In this document: positions 47,011 through 56,206 of the stretch, piece after piece | Position numbering within the stretch: position 1 is the first letter of the stretch | Layout of the letters: each line of letters begins with the position of its first letter | Assembly (NCBI GenBank): GCA_016280395.1 | Contig: JAEEGQ010000022.1 | Location: forward strand, 1 to 64,000 | Direction: 5' to 3' | Source of the DNA: Lachnospiraceae bacterium | Lineage (GTDB): Bacteria > Bacillota > Clostridia > Lachnospirales > Lachnospiraceae | DNA: 64,000 nt | Notes under the pieces: generated by a model | Told to the model about the DNA's origin: nothing | Database searches by the model: none | Seen by the model: the letters and a program-made list of their open reading frames with translations, nothing else | Translations under genes and position numbers: made by a program

Positions 47011-47040
47011 AAGGGTGAGAAGCAGAAGCTTTTCACCCTT
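47011..47040 (+). terminator. Hairpin after the SH3b membrane protein gene
   Basis: AAGGGTGAGAAGC pairs with GCTTTTCACCCTT with one mismatch. The following GTTTATAAAA is only a weak U-tract. Confidence 0.55.
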
Positions 47041-47126
47041 GTTTATAAAAGATCACTTTATCGCTTTAGTGTGTTCAAACACGGGATAAAAGCAAAACCA
47101 GATACTTTTATGCAGGAGGAAGATAA

Positions 47127-48362
47127 ATGGCAACGATCAGACCTTTTCAGTGTGTGCGTCCCGCTGCGGATAAAGCAGCTTTGATAGCAGCACTGCCCTA
47201 TGACGTGTATTCGAGGGAGGAAGCAAGAGAGGCGGTAAAAGGCAGGCCTTTGAGCTTTCTTAACATAGACAGGCCGGAAACACAGTTTGCTCCGGATTTT
47301 GACATGTATTCCGAGGAAGCATATAAAAAAGCTGCTTCAATGCTTAACGAAGAGATCGAAAACGGAGATTTTGTTTGCGATAACGACAACGCATACTATG
47401 TTTACGAGCTTGTGATGAACGGACGTCCGCAGACAGGTATAGTTGCCTGCGCGTCCATAGACGATTACCTGAACGGTGTGATAAAGAAACATGAGAACAC
47501 CCGTGAGGAGAAAGAAATAGACCGTATAAAGCATGTTGATACCTGCTCTGCCCAGACCGGTCCGATCTTTCTTGCGTACAGAGCCGTGAAAGAGATCAAT
47601 GAAGCGGTAGACCGCGCAAAGACCGGTGAGCCTCTTTACGGATTTACTGCTGATGACGGTATTTCCCACAGGGTATGGAAGATAAGCGACAGCAACGAGA
47701 TAAATATCATACGCAATGCCTTTGAAAAGACAGAAGCCGTATATATCGCAGACGGACACCACAGGGCAGCTTCTGCTGTAAAAGTGGGGCTGAAAAGACG
47801 AAAGGAAAACCCTGCGTTTACCGGAAACGAAGAGTTCAATTTCTTCCTGTCGGTCCTTTTCCCGGAGGAACAGCTGATGATCATGCCGTATAACCGCGTT
47901 GTAAGGGATCTGAACGGGTTAAGTGCCGGGCAGTTCCTTGACAGGATCGGTGAGCATTTTGACATCGAAAAGAAGGACAGTGCTGTTTCGCCGTCGATCA
48001 AAGGAACGGTTGGAATGCTGCTTGACGGGCAGTGGTATCTCCTTTCGGAAAAAGAGCACCTGAAGGCAATAACAGATCCGGTGGAAGCGCTTGATGTTTC
48101 CGTTCTACAGGATACGGTGCTTGGTCCGGTACTTGGGATAAAAGATCCGAGAACCGATAATCGCATAGATTTTATCGGAGGGATAAGAGGCGTTAAGGAG
48201 CTTGAGAGAAGATGCGGAAAGGATATGAGAGTGGCATTTTCGATGTATCCGACAGCGATAACTGAGCTGTTTGCGGTATCGGATGCCGGAAAGCTGATGC
48301 CTCCGAAATCCACCTGGTTTGAGCCGAAGCTTCGGAGCGGACTGTTTATACACAGGATTTGA
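47127..48362 (+). CDS. DUF1015 family protein
   Basis: This 411-residue cytoplasmic protein belongs to the DUF1015 family, seen from the N-terminal RPFQCVRP, the ALPYDVYSREEAR motif and the central IADGHHRAASAV near residue 208. The conserved Asp-Gly-His-His-Arg suggests a catalytic or nucleotide site related to the ParB/sulfiredoxin fold. In Clostridia such genes often accompany serine biosynthesis genes, but none is nearby here. The start follows AGGAGG by seven bases. No function is proven for the family as far as I know. Confidence 0.9.
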   Translation: MATIRPFQCVRPAADKAALIAALPYDVYSREEAREAVKGRPLSFLNIDRPETQFAPDFDMYSEEAYKKAASMLNEEIENGDFVCDNDNAYYVYELVMNGRPQTGIVACASIDDYLNGVIKKHENTREEKEIDRIKHVDTCSAQTGPIFLAYRAVKEINEAVDRAKTGEPLYGFTADDGISHRVWKISDSNEINIIRNAFEKTEAVYIADGHHRAASAVKVGLKRRKENPAFTGNEEFNFFLSVLFPEEQLMIMPYNRVVRDLNGLSAGQFLDRIGEHFDIEKKDSAVSPSIKGTVGMLLDGQWYLLSEKEHLKAITDPVEALDVSVLQDTVLGPVLGIKDPRTDNRIDFIGGIRGVKELERRCGKDMRVAFSMYPTAITELFAVSDAGKLMPPKSTWFEPKLRSGLFIHRI

Positions 48363-48379
48363 TCGCAAGACAGGCATAT

Positions 48380-48548
48380 GAACAGCCGGGTGCCCCGGTT
48401 TTTTCGAACCATCGCGAAGCACTTAGGTTGTTCCGAGCTGAGTAGGGCTTGTGCGTCTCTGACGCTAAAAGCCCGTTAAGCGAAGCGACGGAAGAACCTT
48501 AGTAGCGGAGCAGGTTGGGTTCGAAAAAACCGGGACACCCGGCTGTTC
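48380..48548. repeat. 169-base long-hairpin element (31-bp terminal inverted repeats)
   Basis: The outer arms 48380-48410 and 48518-48548 are 31-base inverted repeats with a single mismatch; they read GAACAGCCGGGTG at the outer end and GGTTTTTTCGAACC at the inner end. Inside, CTTAGGTTGTTCCG (about 48430) pairs imperfectly with CGGAAGAACCTTAG (about 48490), and GGGCTT pairs with AAGCCC around a GCGTC/GACGC tip, so the full element folds into one branched or rod-like structure. No protein is encoded. It lies between convergent genes. I see no target-site duplication. It could be a MITE, a REP-like repeat or a structured RNA. Confidence 0.85.
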
Positions 48549-48570
48549 TCAGCCTTCAGGCGTATATTGA

Positions 48571-49083
48571 TCAGACTTCTTTGGTAAATGAAACGGCACA
48601 GCCGGTAACCTTTCCAACAAAGGTTACGGTGGGAACGCCGTCATGCTTTTCGGGGTCAAAGTCTATAGCGGAATTCTTGCAGACAGCAACATTGACCACG
48701 TTGCATTCTTTTGGAAGAAGGATCTTGATTGCGGAAGCAAGGCCGGAAATATCGACTGTGATATCAGGTCCGATCACTGCTTCGCGAAGGTCGATCTCGG
48801 CAGCGCTGAAGAAAGCGGAAAGTTTCAGGCAATGTACTTCTATCCCTTTAAGGTTTTCCCTCAGCACATGAAAACAGGAGGCATACCGCCTGATCTCTGA
48901 ATTATAATTCTTCTGGGCGTCTTTTTCGTTTAAGATGCAGAAAAATTTGCGTATGAGAGCGATCAGTGAAGCAACAACGGCGCAGAACGCAAGGAACTTT
49001 AAGAAGCCGCAGGAACTGCGGTTTTTCTTTTTCTTTTCACAGCGGCAGTCTTCACATTCGCATTGGTTACAGCAAGCAGACAT
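48571..49083 (-). CDS. Small membrane protein with Cys-rich N-terminus
   Basis: The 170-residue protein starts with CCNQCECEDCRCEKKKK, seven cysteines within 25 residues, followed by a single membrane helix (about 27-45) and an extra-membrane domain of about 120 residues with further scattered cysteines. I do not recognise a family. The N-terminal cysteines suggest metal binding on the cytoplasmic side, or lipid or disulfide modification. It is followed by the 169-base hairpin element, which may end its transcript. Confidence 0.75.
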   Translation of the reverse strand: MSACCNQCECEDCRCEKKKKNRSSCGFLKFLAFCAVVASLIALIRKFFCILNEKDAQKNYNSEIRRYASCFHVLRENLKGIEVHCLKLSAFFSAAEIDLREAVIGPDITVDISGLASAIKILLPKECNVVNVAVCKNSAIDFDPEKHDGVPTVTFVGKVTGCAVSFTKEV

Positions 49084-49146
49084 ATCATACCTCCGATAAC
49101 AGTAATTAAAGCCGGGTAACTTGGCTTTCTTACAATATAACAGTTT

Positions 49147-50112
49147 TCAGGATGAAAGTAAAGGCAAATTCGAAAAGTACGCGGCTTCGGTTTCCGAAAG
49201 ATCATGGGAAAAACTGCTTCTTTTGCGGGCTCCCGGTCCTTTTGAACCGTATTCGGCATAAAAGCAGTGTTCTCTTGCCGAAGGTTTTCCCCAGTCGTGG
49301 AAACCGTCTGGATGGATATGTGATCCAAGTTCACAGTTTATGAGCACGGTCTTTGCAAAGTCGCGCCAGGGGCGGCCAAGATAGACGGAAGCCGGGGCAA
49401 TCCCTTCTTCGGCAGTGAAACGGCAGTTCTTAAAAATATAGCCGTACGGCTCATTTTCCGGTGTTGAAGCAGCGGTAACATAGCCTGCGATCTCACCTTC
49501 GCCCTTCCCTTCAAACCTTGAACGGAGCTCGCAGGATTCAAACAGGCAGGCTGCTCCGCCGAAGATAAAATCCACAGTGCCTTCGATAAGGCAGTTTCTG
49601 TATATGTGGTGCCCCATACGGCGGGGCGCAAATTCCTTCGGACCCCTGAAACCGCCGGGCTCTATTACGGAAGGCGGGAGCGGAGCAGTAAAAAGGGTAT
49701 CCTGAAAGCCCTTAAGATGCACATTTTCAAACAATAACCCGTCTCCGTCGGCATAAAGCGCAAGCGCCTGCCCAAATTTACCGCCGGGACCTGCGGTATT
49801 TTCAACGGTAAGATCCTTTAGGGTCACATTGTCGGCATCGATAAAAAGAGTCTGTGACCTGAAGGTGCCGCGCTTAAGTCCGTCGTCAAGTATCTCCTTT
49901 GCATAGCGGTTCATGGAGATAACAGTCTTTGAAGGTCCTTCACCTTTAAGCGTCACAAAGGGGCGGGTAAGCTCAAGGACCTCATGGTACACCCCTTCTT
50001 TTATCAAAAGCGTTACCGGACCTTCGAGGTCTTTTATGGACGTAAAAGCAGCATTTATCGAAGAAAAATCGCATTGTTCGTTTTTATTGCAGGATACTGT
50101 AAAAGTATGCAT
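49147..50112 (-). CDS. Pectinesterase (CE8), cytoplasmic form
   Basis: CE8 enzymes remove methyl groups from pectin. The right-handed beta-helix family motifs are all present: GQALALYADGD and GFQDTLFT (catalytic region), GTVDFIFGG with the nucleophile Asp, and YLGRPW. The protein is 321 residues and begins directly with the mature fold (HTFTVSCNKNEQC), with no signal peptide, so it would act on imported methylated oligogalacturonides. I chose the ATG at 50112 because GGAGG precedes it; the longer frame runs into the divergent deoD gene. No pectate lyase or uptake gene is adjacent. Confidence 0.92.
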   Translation of the reverse strand: MHTFTVSCNKNEQCDFSSINAAFTSIKDLEGPVTLLIKEGVYHEVLELTRPFVTLKGEGPSKTVISMNRYAKEILDDGLKRGTFRSQTLFIDADNVTLKDLTVENTAGPGGKFGQALALYADGDGLLFENVHLKGFQDTLFTAPLPPSVIEPGGFRGPKEFAPRRMGHHIYRNCLIEGTVDFIFGGAACLFESCELRSRFEGKGEGEIAGYVTAASTPENEPYGYIFKNCRFTAEEGIAPASVYLGRPWRDFAKTVLINCELGSHIHPDGFHDWGKPSAREHCFYAEYGSKGPGARKRSSFSHDLSETEAAYFSNLPLLSS

Positions 50113-50154
50113 GATACCTCCGGAGGCTACATGTCTGGTATGTTTTAATAACAG

Positions 50155-50183
50155 TTGAATTATAAACCAAAATGGTCTAAAAT
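50155..50183 (+). promoter_or_regulatory. deoD promoter
   Basis: TTGAAT and TAAAAT are separated by 17 bases, 35 bases before the start codon. Confidence 0.65.
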
Positions 50184-50217
50184 AAAAGACATCAAAAAGA
50201 TACAGGAGGTATTTTTT

Positions 50218-50931
50218 ATGGCAGTACCTACACCGCATAACGCGGCAAAAGCCGGCGATATAGCAAAAACAGTACTTATGCCCGGCGATCCTTTGAGAGC
50301 TAAGGTCATCGCCGAAACATTTCTTGAGAACGCGGTATGCTTCAATACCGTAAGGAACATGCTCGGGTTTACGGGGACATACAAGGGAAAGCGCGTATCC
50401 GTTATGGGAAGCGGAATGGGCATCCCTTCGATCGGCATCTATTCTTATGAACTTTTCAATTTCTATGATGTTGAAAATATCATAAGGATCGGTTCCGCAG
50501 GCGCTTTTTCCGATGAAGTGCATGTGCGCGACATCATCCTTGCCCAGGGCGCATCGACAAATTCCAACTATGCCGACCAGTTCGGCATTCCGGGAACTTT
50601 TGCACCGCTTGCGGATTTCGGCCTTTTAAGAAAAGCCGTTGAGACGGGCGAGAAGCTCGGCTACAAGACCGTTGTCGGGAATGTGCTCTCAAGTGATGTT
50701 TTCTATCATGCGGATCCGACCTTCAATGACAAGTGGAAGAGAATGGGCGTGCTGGCCGTAGAGATGGAATCCGCAGCGCTCTACTTAAACGCTACCTACG
50801 CAGGAAAGAAGGCTCTCGGCATCTTCACCGTATCCGACCACATCTACACCGGCGAAGCCCTGTCGGCACAGGAAAGACAGGACAGCTTCAAGGAGATGAT
50901 GGAGCTTGCACTTGAAGTTGCACCGGAATAA
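50218..50931 (+). CDS. deoD: Purine-nucleoside phosphorylase DeoD
   Basis: DeoD cleaves purine (deoxy)nucleosides with phosphate to base and ribose-1-phosphate in salvage. The 237-residue length and the pattern are those of the hexameric bacterial enzyme: TPHNAAKAGDIAKTVLMPGD at the N-terminus, GSGMGIPSIGIYSYEL in the phosphate region, EMESAALY near residue 180 and TVSDHI with the catalytic Asp. The start has AGGAGG seven bases upstream. A methyltransferase gene follows after three bases. Confidence 0.96.
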   Translation: MAVPTPHNAAKAGDIAKTVLMPGDPLRAKVIAETFLENAVCFNTVRNMLGFTGTYKGKRVSVMGSGMGIPSIGIYSYELFNFYDVENIIRIGSAGAFSDEVHVRDIILAQGASTNSNYADQFGIPGTFAPLADFGLLRKAVETGEKLGYKTVVGNVLSSDVFYHADPTFNDKWKRMGVLAVEMESAALYLNATYAGKKALGIFTVSDHIYTGEALSAQERQDSFKEMMELALEVAPE

Positions 50932-50934
50932 AAT

Positions 50935-52410
50935 ATGGCTGTTTTGAACAATGAACTGATCGTGAAATTTAAGGACGGTGCGGCCGGGCGCGAAGACCTG
51001 GCCGCCATCGTCAAAGAGATCAAAGATGGCGCTGTGACTGTTTCTCTTAAAAGTGATGAGGATTTTCGCAGCGCTTTTTGCGGTTATTTAAAAAATGATG
51101 ATGCAAAGATCCGGAAAAATGCCGCAAAGATCGCGGCAGAACTTATGGACGACGGTCTTTCCGACGCGCTCTTTGAAGCGTATGCCGGAGAGGATACGCT
51201 GTATGTGAGGCCTGAGCTGTTAAAGGCACTCATTGCCTGCGGTGCAGAAAAGTACAGGGACAGGCTTTCCGAACGGCTTAAGGAGCTTAAGGCAGCGGAA
51301 GTGACAAAAGAGGATGAAAAGCATATTGCACCCGAGATCCGCGCACTGCAGGAGTACCTCGGGCACGGAAAACATACTTTTACAGGCTTTTCAGGTCCCT
51401 GCGAGCTGCTGCTGACGACGCTCCCGGGAACGGAAGAGGTGCTTCTTGGGGCTGTCGCCGGTTTTTCTCCGAGAGCGGTTTCCGGCGGAGTAAGGGTAAG
51501 TGTCGGAAAACTCAGGGATATACTTGAAGTAAGGCCCTTTGATGAGATGCTTTTCCTGATACCCGGATACTCGGCGGTAAAAGCGGAACCGGATGATATC
51601 GCAGATGCCATCGGCAAGAGCGGGCTTTTGATGTTCCTTGACAGAAGACATAAGGAGCAGGACCGGCCGTATCGCTTCCGCGTAGAGCTTAAGCTTTCCG
51701 AAGGCAGGGACGAGACCGCTTTCGTAAAAAAGATTTCAAGAGCGCTTGAATTCAGCACGGGGCACAGGCTTGTGAACTCTGTTGACGATTATGAGGCGGA
51801 GCTTAGGATCACAGAGCGGAAGGACGGGAAAGCTTCATGTCTGCTGAAACTGTTCACATTAAAGGATGACAGGTTTGCTTACAGGACAGAAGTGATCGCA
51901 AAGGGGCTAAAACCCTGCATCGCAGCGTCTGCTGTTGCGTGCGCAAAGGATTTCTTAAGACCGGATGCCCAGGTCCTCGATCCTTTCTGCGGAGCGGGAA
52001 CGCTGCTCATTGAGCGTGCAAAGGCATGCGGTGCAAGAAATCTGTATGGAATCGACATTTTTGGGGAAGCTGTTGAGGCGGCAAGAAAAAACACCGCCAA
52101 TGCGGGCTTTCGCGCCAATTATATAAACAGGGACTTTTTTGATTTCCGGCATGACTATCTCTTTGAAGAAGTGATAACGGAACTGCCATCGGAAACAAAG
52201 GATGAAAAAGACGGGGAAAAGGAACTCTTAAAGCTTTACCGGAGGTTTTTGGAGAAGATAGCGGAGCATCTTTCCAACGACGGCTTTATGCTTGTAATGA
52301 CAAGAAAAACGGATATATTTGAAAAAGCCGTCGGGACATCTGTATTTAAGATCGAAAAGAGGACCGGGGCAGGGAAAAGCCTCGGGATATATGTGCTTAA
52401 AATGAAATGA
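50935..52410 (+). CDS. RlmL/Trm-like SAM methyltransferase with helical N-terminal extension
   Basis: The C-terminal 200 residues form a Rossmann methyltransferase with motif I VLDPFCGAGTLLIERA near residue 345 and an acidic residue in YGIDIFGEAVEAA. The central part (about 140-310) looks like the THUMP-like region of the guanosine-N2 RNA methyltransferases RlmL and Trm14. The N-terminal 130 residues are helical, HEAT-like repeats and not usual in RlmL. At motif IV the family has (D/N)PPY; here it is ITELPSE, so substrate use may differ. It starts three bases after deoD and has only a weak ribosome site, so it probably depends on translation of deoD. Confidence 0.85.
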   Translation: MAVLNNELIVKFKDGAAGREDLAAIVKEIKDGAVTVSLKSDEDFRSAFCGYLKNDDAKIRKNAAKIAAELMDDGLSDALFEAYAGEDTLYVRPELLKALIACGAEKYRDRLSERLKELKAAEVTKEDEKHIAPEIRALQEYLGHGKHTFTGFSGPCELLLTTLPGTEEVLLGAVAGFSPRAVSGGVRVSVGKLRDILEVRPFDEMLFLIPGYSAVKAEPDDIADAIGKSGLLMFLDRRHKEQDRPYRFRVELKLSEGRDETAFVKKISRALEFSTGHRLVNSVDDYEAELRITERKDGKASCLLKLFTLKDDRFAYRTEVIAKGLKPCIAASAVACAKDFLRPDAQVLDPFCGAGTLLIERAKACGARNLYGIDIFGEAVEAARKNTANAGFRANYINRDFFDFRHDYLFEEVITELPSETKDEKDGEKELLKLYRRFLEKIAEHLSNDGFMLVMTRKTDIFEKAVGTSVFKIEKRTGAGKSLGIYVLKMK

Positions 52411-52449
52411 CACGGGCACGGCATACCGTGTAATACGGGGGATTTGCAG

Positions 52450-54603
52450 ATGAACCATCAGGACAGAACAGAAAAATCAAAGACCGCTAAAAAGCTGGCG
52501 AACAAACTGATCTTTTTTGCCGGAGCGGTCCTCGTCAACTTCCTGCTTCCGAGGGCGGCGGGAGCACTTAAGCTCCCGTTGTATCTTGATAACGTCGGAA
52601 CACTTGTTGCAGCTGTGCTTGGCGGCTATGTTCCGGGCATAACCGTGGGATATCTGAACAACATAATCAATATGCAGGGGAATCCCGGAAATGCGTATTA
52701 TGTCGTGCTTTCCACCATGATCGCCGCGTGCGGCACATATCTTGGGAGAAAGGGCGTATTTGACCGCTTCGGGAAGGCACTGCTCACCATACCTCTCTTT
52801 GCGTTTATTGGCGGTGCGCTCGGATCGATCCTGACATACCTTCTCTACGGCTACGGAATGGGAGAGGGCATCAGTGCGCCTTTTGCCCGCACTCTTCTTG
52901 AAAACGGGCATATGACAGTCTTCTGGGCCCAGATGACGTCGGATATTTTCATCGATCTTATCGACAAGGGCATAACAGTCGTGCTCGTTTTCCTGATATT
53001 AAAGGCAATTCCCGCGAAGATCAAGCCGGATCTGTGGCTTACAGGATGGCGGCAGGCACCCCTTTCGGATGACGTTCTTGCGGCGGTAAGGAAGAAGTCC
53101 ACAAGGTCATTTTCGCTGCGCGGGAAGATAGTCACGATAATTTCCGTGATAATGGTCTGTGTTGCGGTCGTCACGACGATCATCAGCTATATCCTGTATC
53201 AGAACTTTGCCATGAAACAGTACACATATAACTGTTCAAGCGCGGCAAAGGTGACCGCAAATCTCGTTGATCCCGAGAGGGTCGGTGAATTCATCAGGGA
53301 CGGTGAGAACGCACCGGGCTACATGGAAGTCAAAGCCAAGCTGGAAGCCATCAGAGAAGGAAACCCGGATGTAGAATTCATATACGTTTACAAGTTTACC
53401 GAAAACGGAGTGTCCGTGGTGTTCGATCTTGACACGCCCGAAGTAAAGGCGGATAAGCCGGGAGCAGTGATCGAGTATGAGGAATATCTGCTTTCGATCA
53501 AGAACGATCTTCTTGAAGGCAAGGAGATAGAACCGCTCCTTGACAACACAAAATACGGCAGGCTGCTTACCGTTTTTGAGCCCATCATTGACAGCACCGG
53601 AAAATGCGTATGCTATGCCGCGGCAGATGTAAAGGTGGAGGATATAAAGCTGTCGACGCTCAATTACATGACTAAGGTATTTTCATTGTTCGTGGGCTTT
53701 TATATCTTTATCCTTGCGCTCTGCATCTGGCTTGTGGATTATCATCTCATCTATCCGATATCCGCAATGACGGTTTCCGCGAGAAAATTTGCTTACGACA
53801 GTGAAGAGGCGCTTGAGATAAGCGTTGACAGGCTCCAGCATCTCGATATCTCAACGGGTGACGAGATCGAAAACCTGTATGAATCCCTTTCAAAGACTAT
53901 TGCCGAGACAGTCGGCTATCTTGAGGATGTTGAAGCGAAGGGTGAAGAGATCGCCCATATGCAAAACGGTCTTATCTACGTTCTTGCGGATATGGTGGAG
54001 AGCAGGGATAAGAATACCGGCGACCATGTACGCAAGACAGCGGCCTATGTGCGCCTTATCATGAAGAAAATGAAGGAAAAGGGCCTGTATCCGGATATCC
54101 TTACGGAAGAATACATGAATGACGTAGGCAACTCAGCCCCGCTCCATGATGTAGGCAAGATCATGGTTTCGGACGTTATCCTGAATAAACGCGGGAAGCT
54201 TACGGATGAAGAGTTTGCCATCATGAAGGGGCACACGATAGCCGGAAGAAAGGTTATTGAAAACGCGATGGCTCTTGTTTCCGACAACGGATACTTAGAG
54301 GAAGCGAAGAACCTTGCCACATATCATCACGAAAGATGGGACGGGAAAGGGTATCCGAGCGGAAAAGCAGGGGAAGATATCCCGCTTTCGGCGCGTATCA
54401 TGGCTGTTGCGGATGTGTTTGATGCCCTTGTTTCAAGGCGAAGCTACAAGGAACCGTTCAGCTTCGAAAAGGCTATGTCCATCATCACGGAAGGCGCCGG
54501 AACCCAGTTCGATCCTCAGATAGCAGCGATCTTTGCGGAGAACGGGGAAGAGGTTAAAAAGATACTCGAAGCCCACGAAAGCATGCTGCAGCAGATAGTT
54601 TGA
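52450..54603 (+). CDS. Membrane HD-GYP signalling protein (c-di-GMP phosphodiesterase-like)
   Basis: The N-terminal 200 residues form about six membrane helices of the kind seen in ECF-transporter S components (LPLYLDNVGTLVAAVLGGYV, and TVGYLNNIIN). A second hydrophobic helix (about 222-245), an extracellular PAS/Cache-like sensor (245-400), another helix and a HAMP-like linker (about 430-480) follow. The C-terminal HD-GYP domain has His566-Asp567 in HDVGKI and Gly634-Tyr-Pro636 in GKGYPSG, with the upstream and downstream His residues, so it should hydrolyse cyclic di-GMP. I chose the ATG at 52450 rather than the TTG at 52444. Confidence 0.9.
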   Translation: MNHQDRTEKSKTAKKLANKLIFFAGAVLVNFLLPRAAGALKLPLYLDNVGTLVAAVLGGYVPGITVGYLNNIINMQGNPGNAYYVVLSTMIAACGTYLGRKGVFDRFGKALLTIPLFAFIGGALGSILTYLLYGYGMGEGISAPFARTLLENGHMTVFWAQMTSDIFIDLIDKGITVVLVFLILKAIPAKIKPDLWLTGWRQAPLSDDVLAAVRKKSTRSFSLRGKIVTIISVIMVCVAVVTTIISYILYQNFAMKQYTYNCSSAAKVTANLVDPERVGEFIRDGENAPGYMEVKAKLEAIREGNPDVEFIYVYKFTENGVSVVFDLDTPEVKADKPGAVIEYEEYLLSIKNDLLEGKEIEPLLDNTKYGRLLTVFEPIIDSTGKCVCYAAADVKVEDIKLSTLNYMTKVFSLFVGFYIFILALCIWLVDYHLIYPISAMTVSARKFAYDSEEALEISVDRLQHLDISTGDEIENLYESLSKTIAETVGYLEDVEAKGEEIAHMQNGLIYVLADMVESRDKNTGDHVRKTAAYVRLIMKKMKEKGLYPDILTEEYMNDVGNSAPLHDVGKIMVSDVILNKRGKLTDEEFAIMKGHTIAGRKVIENAMALVSDNGYLEEAKNLATYHHERWDGKGYPSGKAGEDIPLSARIMAVADVFDALVSRRSYKEPFSFEKAMSIITEGAGTQFDPQIAAIFAENGEEVKKILEAHESMLQQIV

Positions 54604-54679
54604 AAAAGAGAGACATATAAAGCCCAAAATGGCATGAGCCATGATAGTAATTTGGTATGGGTTAGTGATAAATCCGCAT

Positions 54680-54713
54680 AAAAAAAGCAACCGCATTTCC
54701 GGCTGCTTTTTTT
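54680..54713. terminator. Bidirectional terminator between the HD-GYP gene and argG
   Basis: AAAAAAGCAACCG pairs with CGGCTGCTTTTTTT with one mismatch, with A-run and T-run flanks that serve both strands. Confidence 0.88.
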
Positions 54714-54751
54714 GATCTTCGCGTGAGTCACCGGGAAACGACCCCGCTGAC

Positions 54752-55972
54752 TCATTTTTCATTCAGTTCATTGAACTTCATTGCCCTAACCTTGAGGGAG
54801 AGACCGAAGAGATTGATGAAGCCTTCGGCATCCTTGTGGTTGTAGAGCTCGCCTGTTGTGAAGGAAGCAATGCTCTCGTTGTACAGCGAGTAAGGAGATG
54901 TCGTTCCCTGCTTGATGATATTGCCCTTGTAGAGCTTAAGCTTTACTTCGCCGGTAACATATTTCTGTGTGGACTCGATAAATGCCTGAAGGGCTTCGCG
55001 CAGAGGTGTGAACCACTTGCCTTCGTATACAAGGTTTGCAAAACGGTTTGCGATCTCTTTCTTGCAGGAAAGCGTGTCGCGGTCGAGGATGAGCTCTTCG
55101 AGCTGCTGGTGTGCTTCAAGAAGGATCGTTCCGCCGGGTGTTTCATATACGCCGCGTGATTTCATGCCTACAACACGGTTTTCAACGATATCGACGATAC
55201 CTACGCCGTGCTTGCCGCCAAGTGTGTTAAGCTCTGCGATGATGTCGGAAGCCTTCATCTTCTTGCCGTTTAATGCAACGGGCTTGCCCTTCTCGAAGGA
55301 GAGGGAAACAGTCTCGCTCTCATCGGGAGCTTTCTCGGGAGTAACGCCTAAAACAAGGAGATGGTCGTAGTCGGGTGCGTTTGCGGGATCTTCAAGCTCG
55401 AGGCCTTCGTGGCTGATGTGCCAAAGGTTACGGTCACGGCTGTAGGAGTGGGACGCATCGAAGGGAAGATCGATGCCGTGTGCATGGCAGTATTCGATCT
55501 CTTCTTCACGTGAGGACATCTTCCAGGTTTCCGTGCAGCGCCAGGGAGCAATAATCTTGAGGTCCGGAGCAAGAGCCTTGATGCCGAGCTCGAAACGAAC
55601 CTGGTCATTGCCCTTTCCTGTTGCACCGTGGCAGATAGCGGTAGCGCCTTCCTTGCGGGCTACTTCAACAAGCTTCTTTGCGATGCACGGACGTGCCATT
55701 GATGTGCCGAGAAGGTACTTGTTCTCGTAAACCGCATTTGCTTCAACGCAGGGAAGAACGTATTCGTCAACAAATTCGTCGGTAAGGTGTTCGATGTAAA
55801 GTTTTGTGGCACCGGAGAGCTTTGCACGCTCTTCAAGACCATCGAGTTCGTTGCCCTGGCCTACATCGATACAGCAGCAGACAACGTCGTAATCATAGTT
55901 TTCTTTGAGCCACGGGATGATGGCCGTTGTATCAAGGCCGCCCGAGTAAGCAAGTATAACCTTTTCTTTCAT
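54752..55972 (-). CDS. argG: Argininosuccinate synthase
   Basis: ArgG joins citrulline and aspartate with ATP to form argininosuccinate, the substrate of ArgH. The protein of 406 residues has the N-type ATP pyrophosphatase loop AYSGGLDTT at residues 9-17, [15 protein letters not shown] near residue 118 and [14 protein letters not shown] near residue 270. The ribosome site AGGAG is well placed. Its promoter carries the palindrome TATACA-N7-TGTATA between -35 and -10 that is shared with the argJ operon on the other strand, about 0.8 kb away. Confidence 0.97.
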   Translation of the reverse strand: MKEKVILAYSGGLDTTAIIPWLKENYDYDVVCCCIDVGQGNELDGLEERAKLSGATKLYIEHLTDEFVDEYVLPCVEANAVYENKYLLGTSMARPCIAKKLVEVARKEGATAICHGATGKGNDQVRFELGIKALAPDLKIIAPWRCTETWKMSSREEEIEYCHAHGIDLPFDASHSYSRDRNLWHISHEGLELEDPANAPDYDHLLVLGVTPEKAPDESETVSLSFEKGKPVALNGKKMKASDIIAELNTLGGKHGVGIVDIVENRVVGMKSRGVYETPGGTILLEAHQQLEELILDRDTLSCKKEIANRFANLVYEGKWFTPLREALQAFIESTQKYVTGEVKLKLYKGNIIKQGTTSPYSLYNESIASFTTGELYNHKDAEGFINLFGLSLKVRAMKFNELNEK

Positions 55973-56027
55973 GATCTTTTCTCCTTGTTCTTGATCGGTT
56001 TTTTGTTTTCAAAAATGATTTTTCATA

Positions 56028-56056
56028 AATATACAACATTGATGTATAAAATGCAA
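56028..56056 (-). promoter_or_regulatory. argG promoter with internal palindrome
   Basis: On the minus strand TTGCAT (56051-56056) and TATATT (56028-56033) are 17 bases apart. TATACA and TGTATA (56030-56035 and 56043-56048 on the plus strand) form an inverted repeat across the spacer. This is a likely arginine repressor site. Confidence 0.78.
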
Positions 56057-56206
56057 GAGGTTTTTTATTTTTTTATATGTGCGAAAAATCCTTGCTTTTT
56101 ATAAAAAGGATGATACCATTAAATGAGGAAAAAGAAAAGAGTAAACTGAACCGGTGAAAACAGGGAAGTTACCCTGCCGGGAAAACGATACGGAAAGGAC
56201 CGAAAT

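Noticed and set aside
48380..48548. 6S RNA
   Set aside because: Length is similar, but the long perfect outer arms and absence of a clear central bubble and promoter do not fit.
48380..48548. Insertion sequence remnant
   Set aside because: No transposase fragment and no target duplication were found; the element is kept as an inverted-repeat feature instead.
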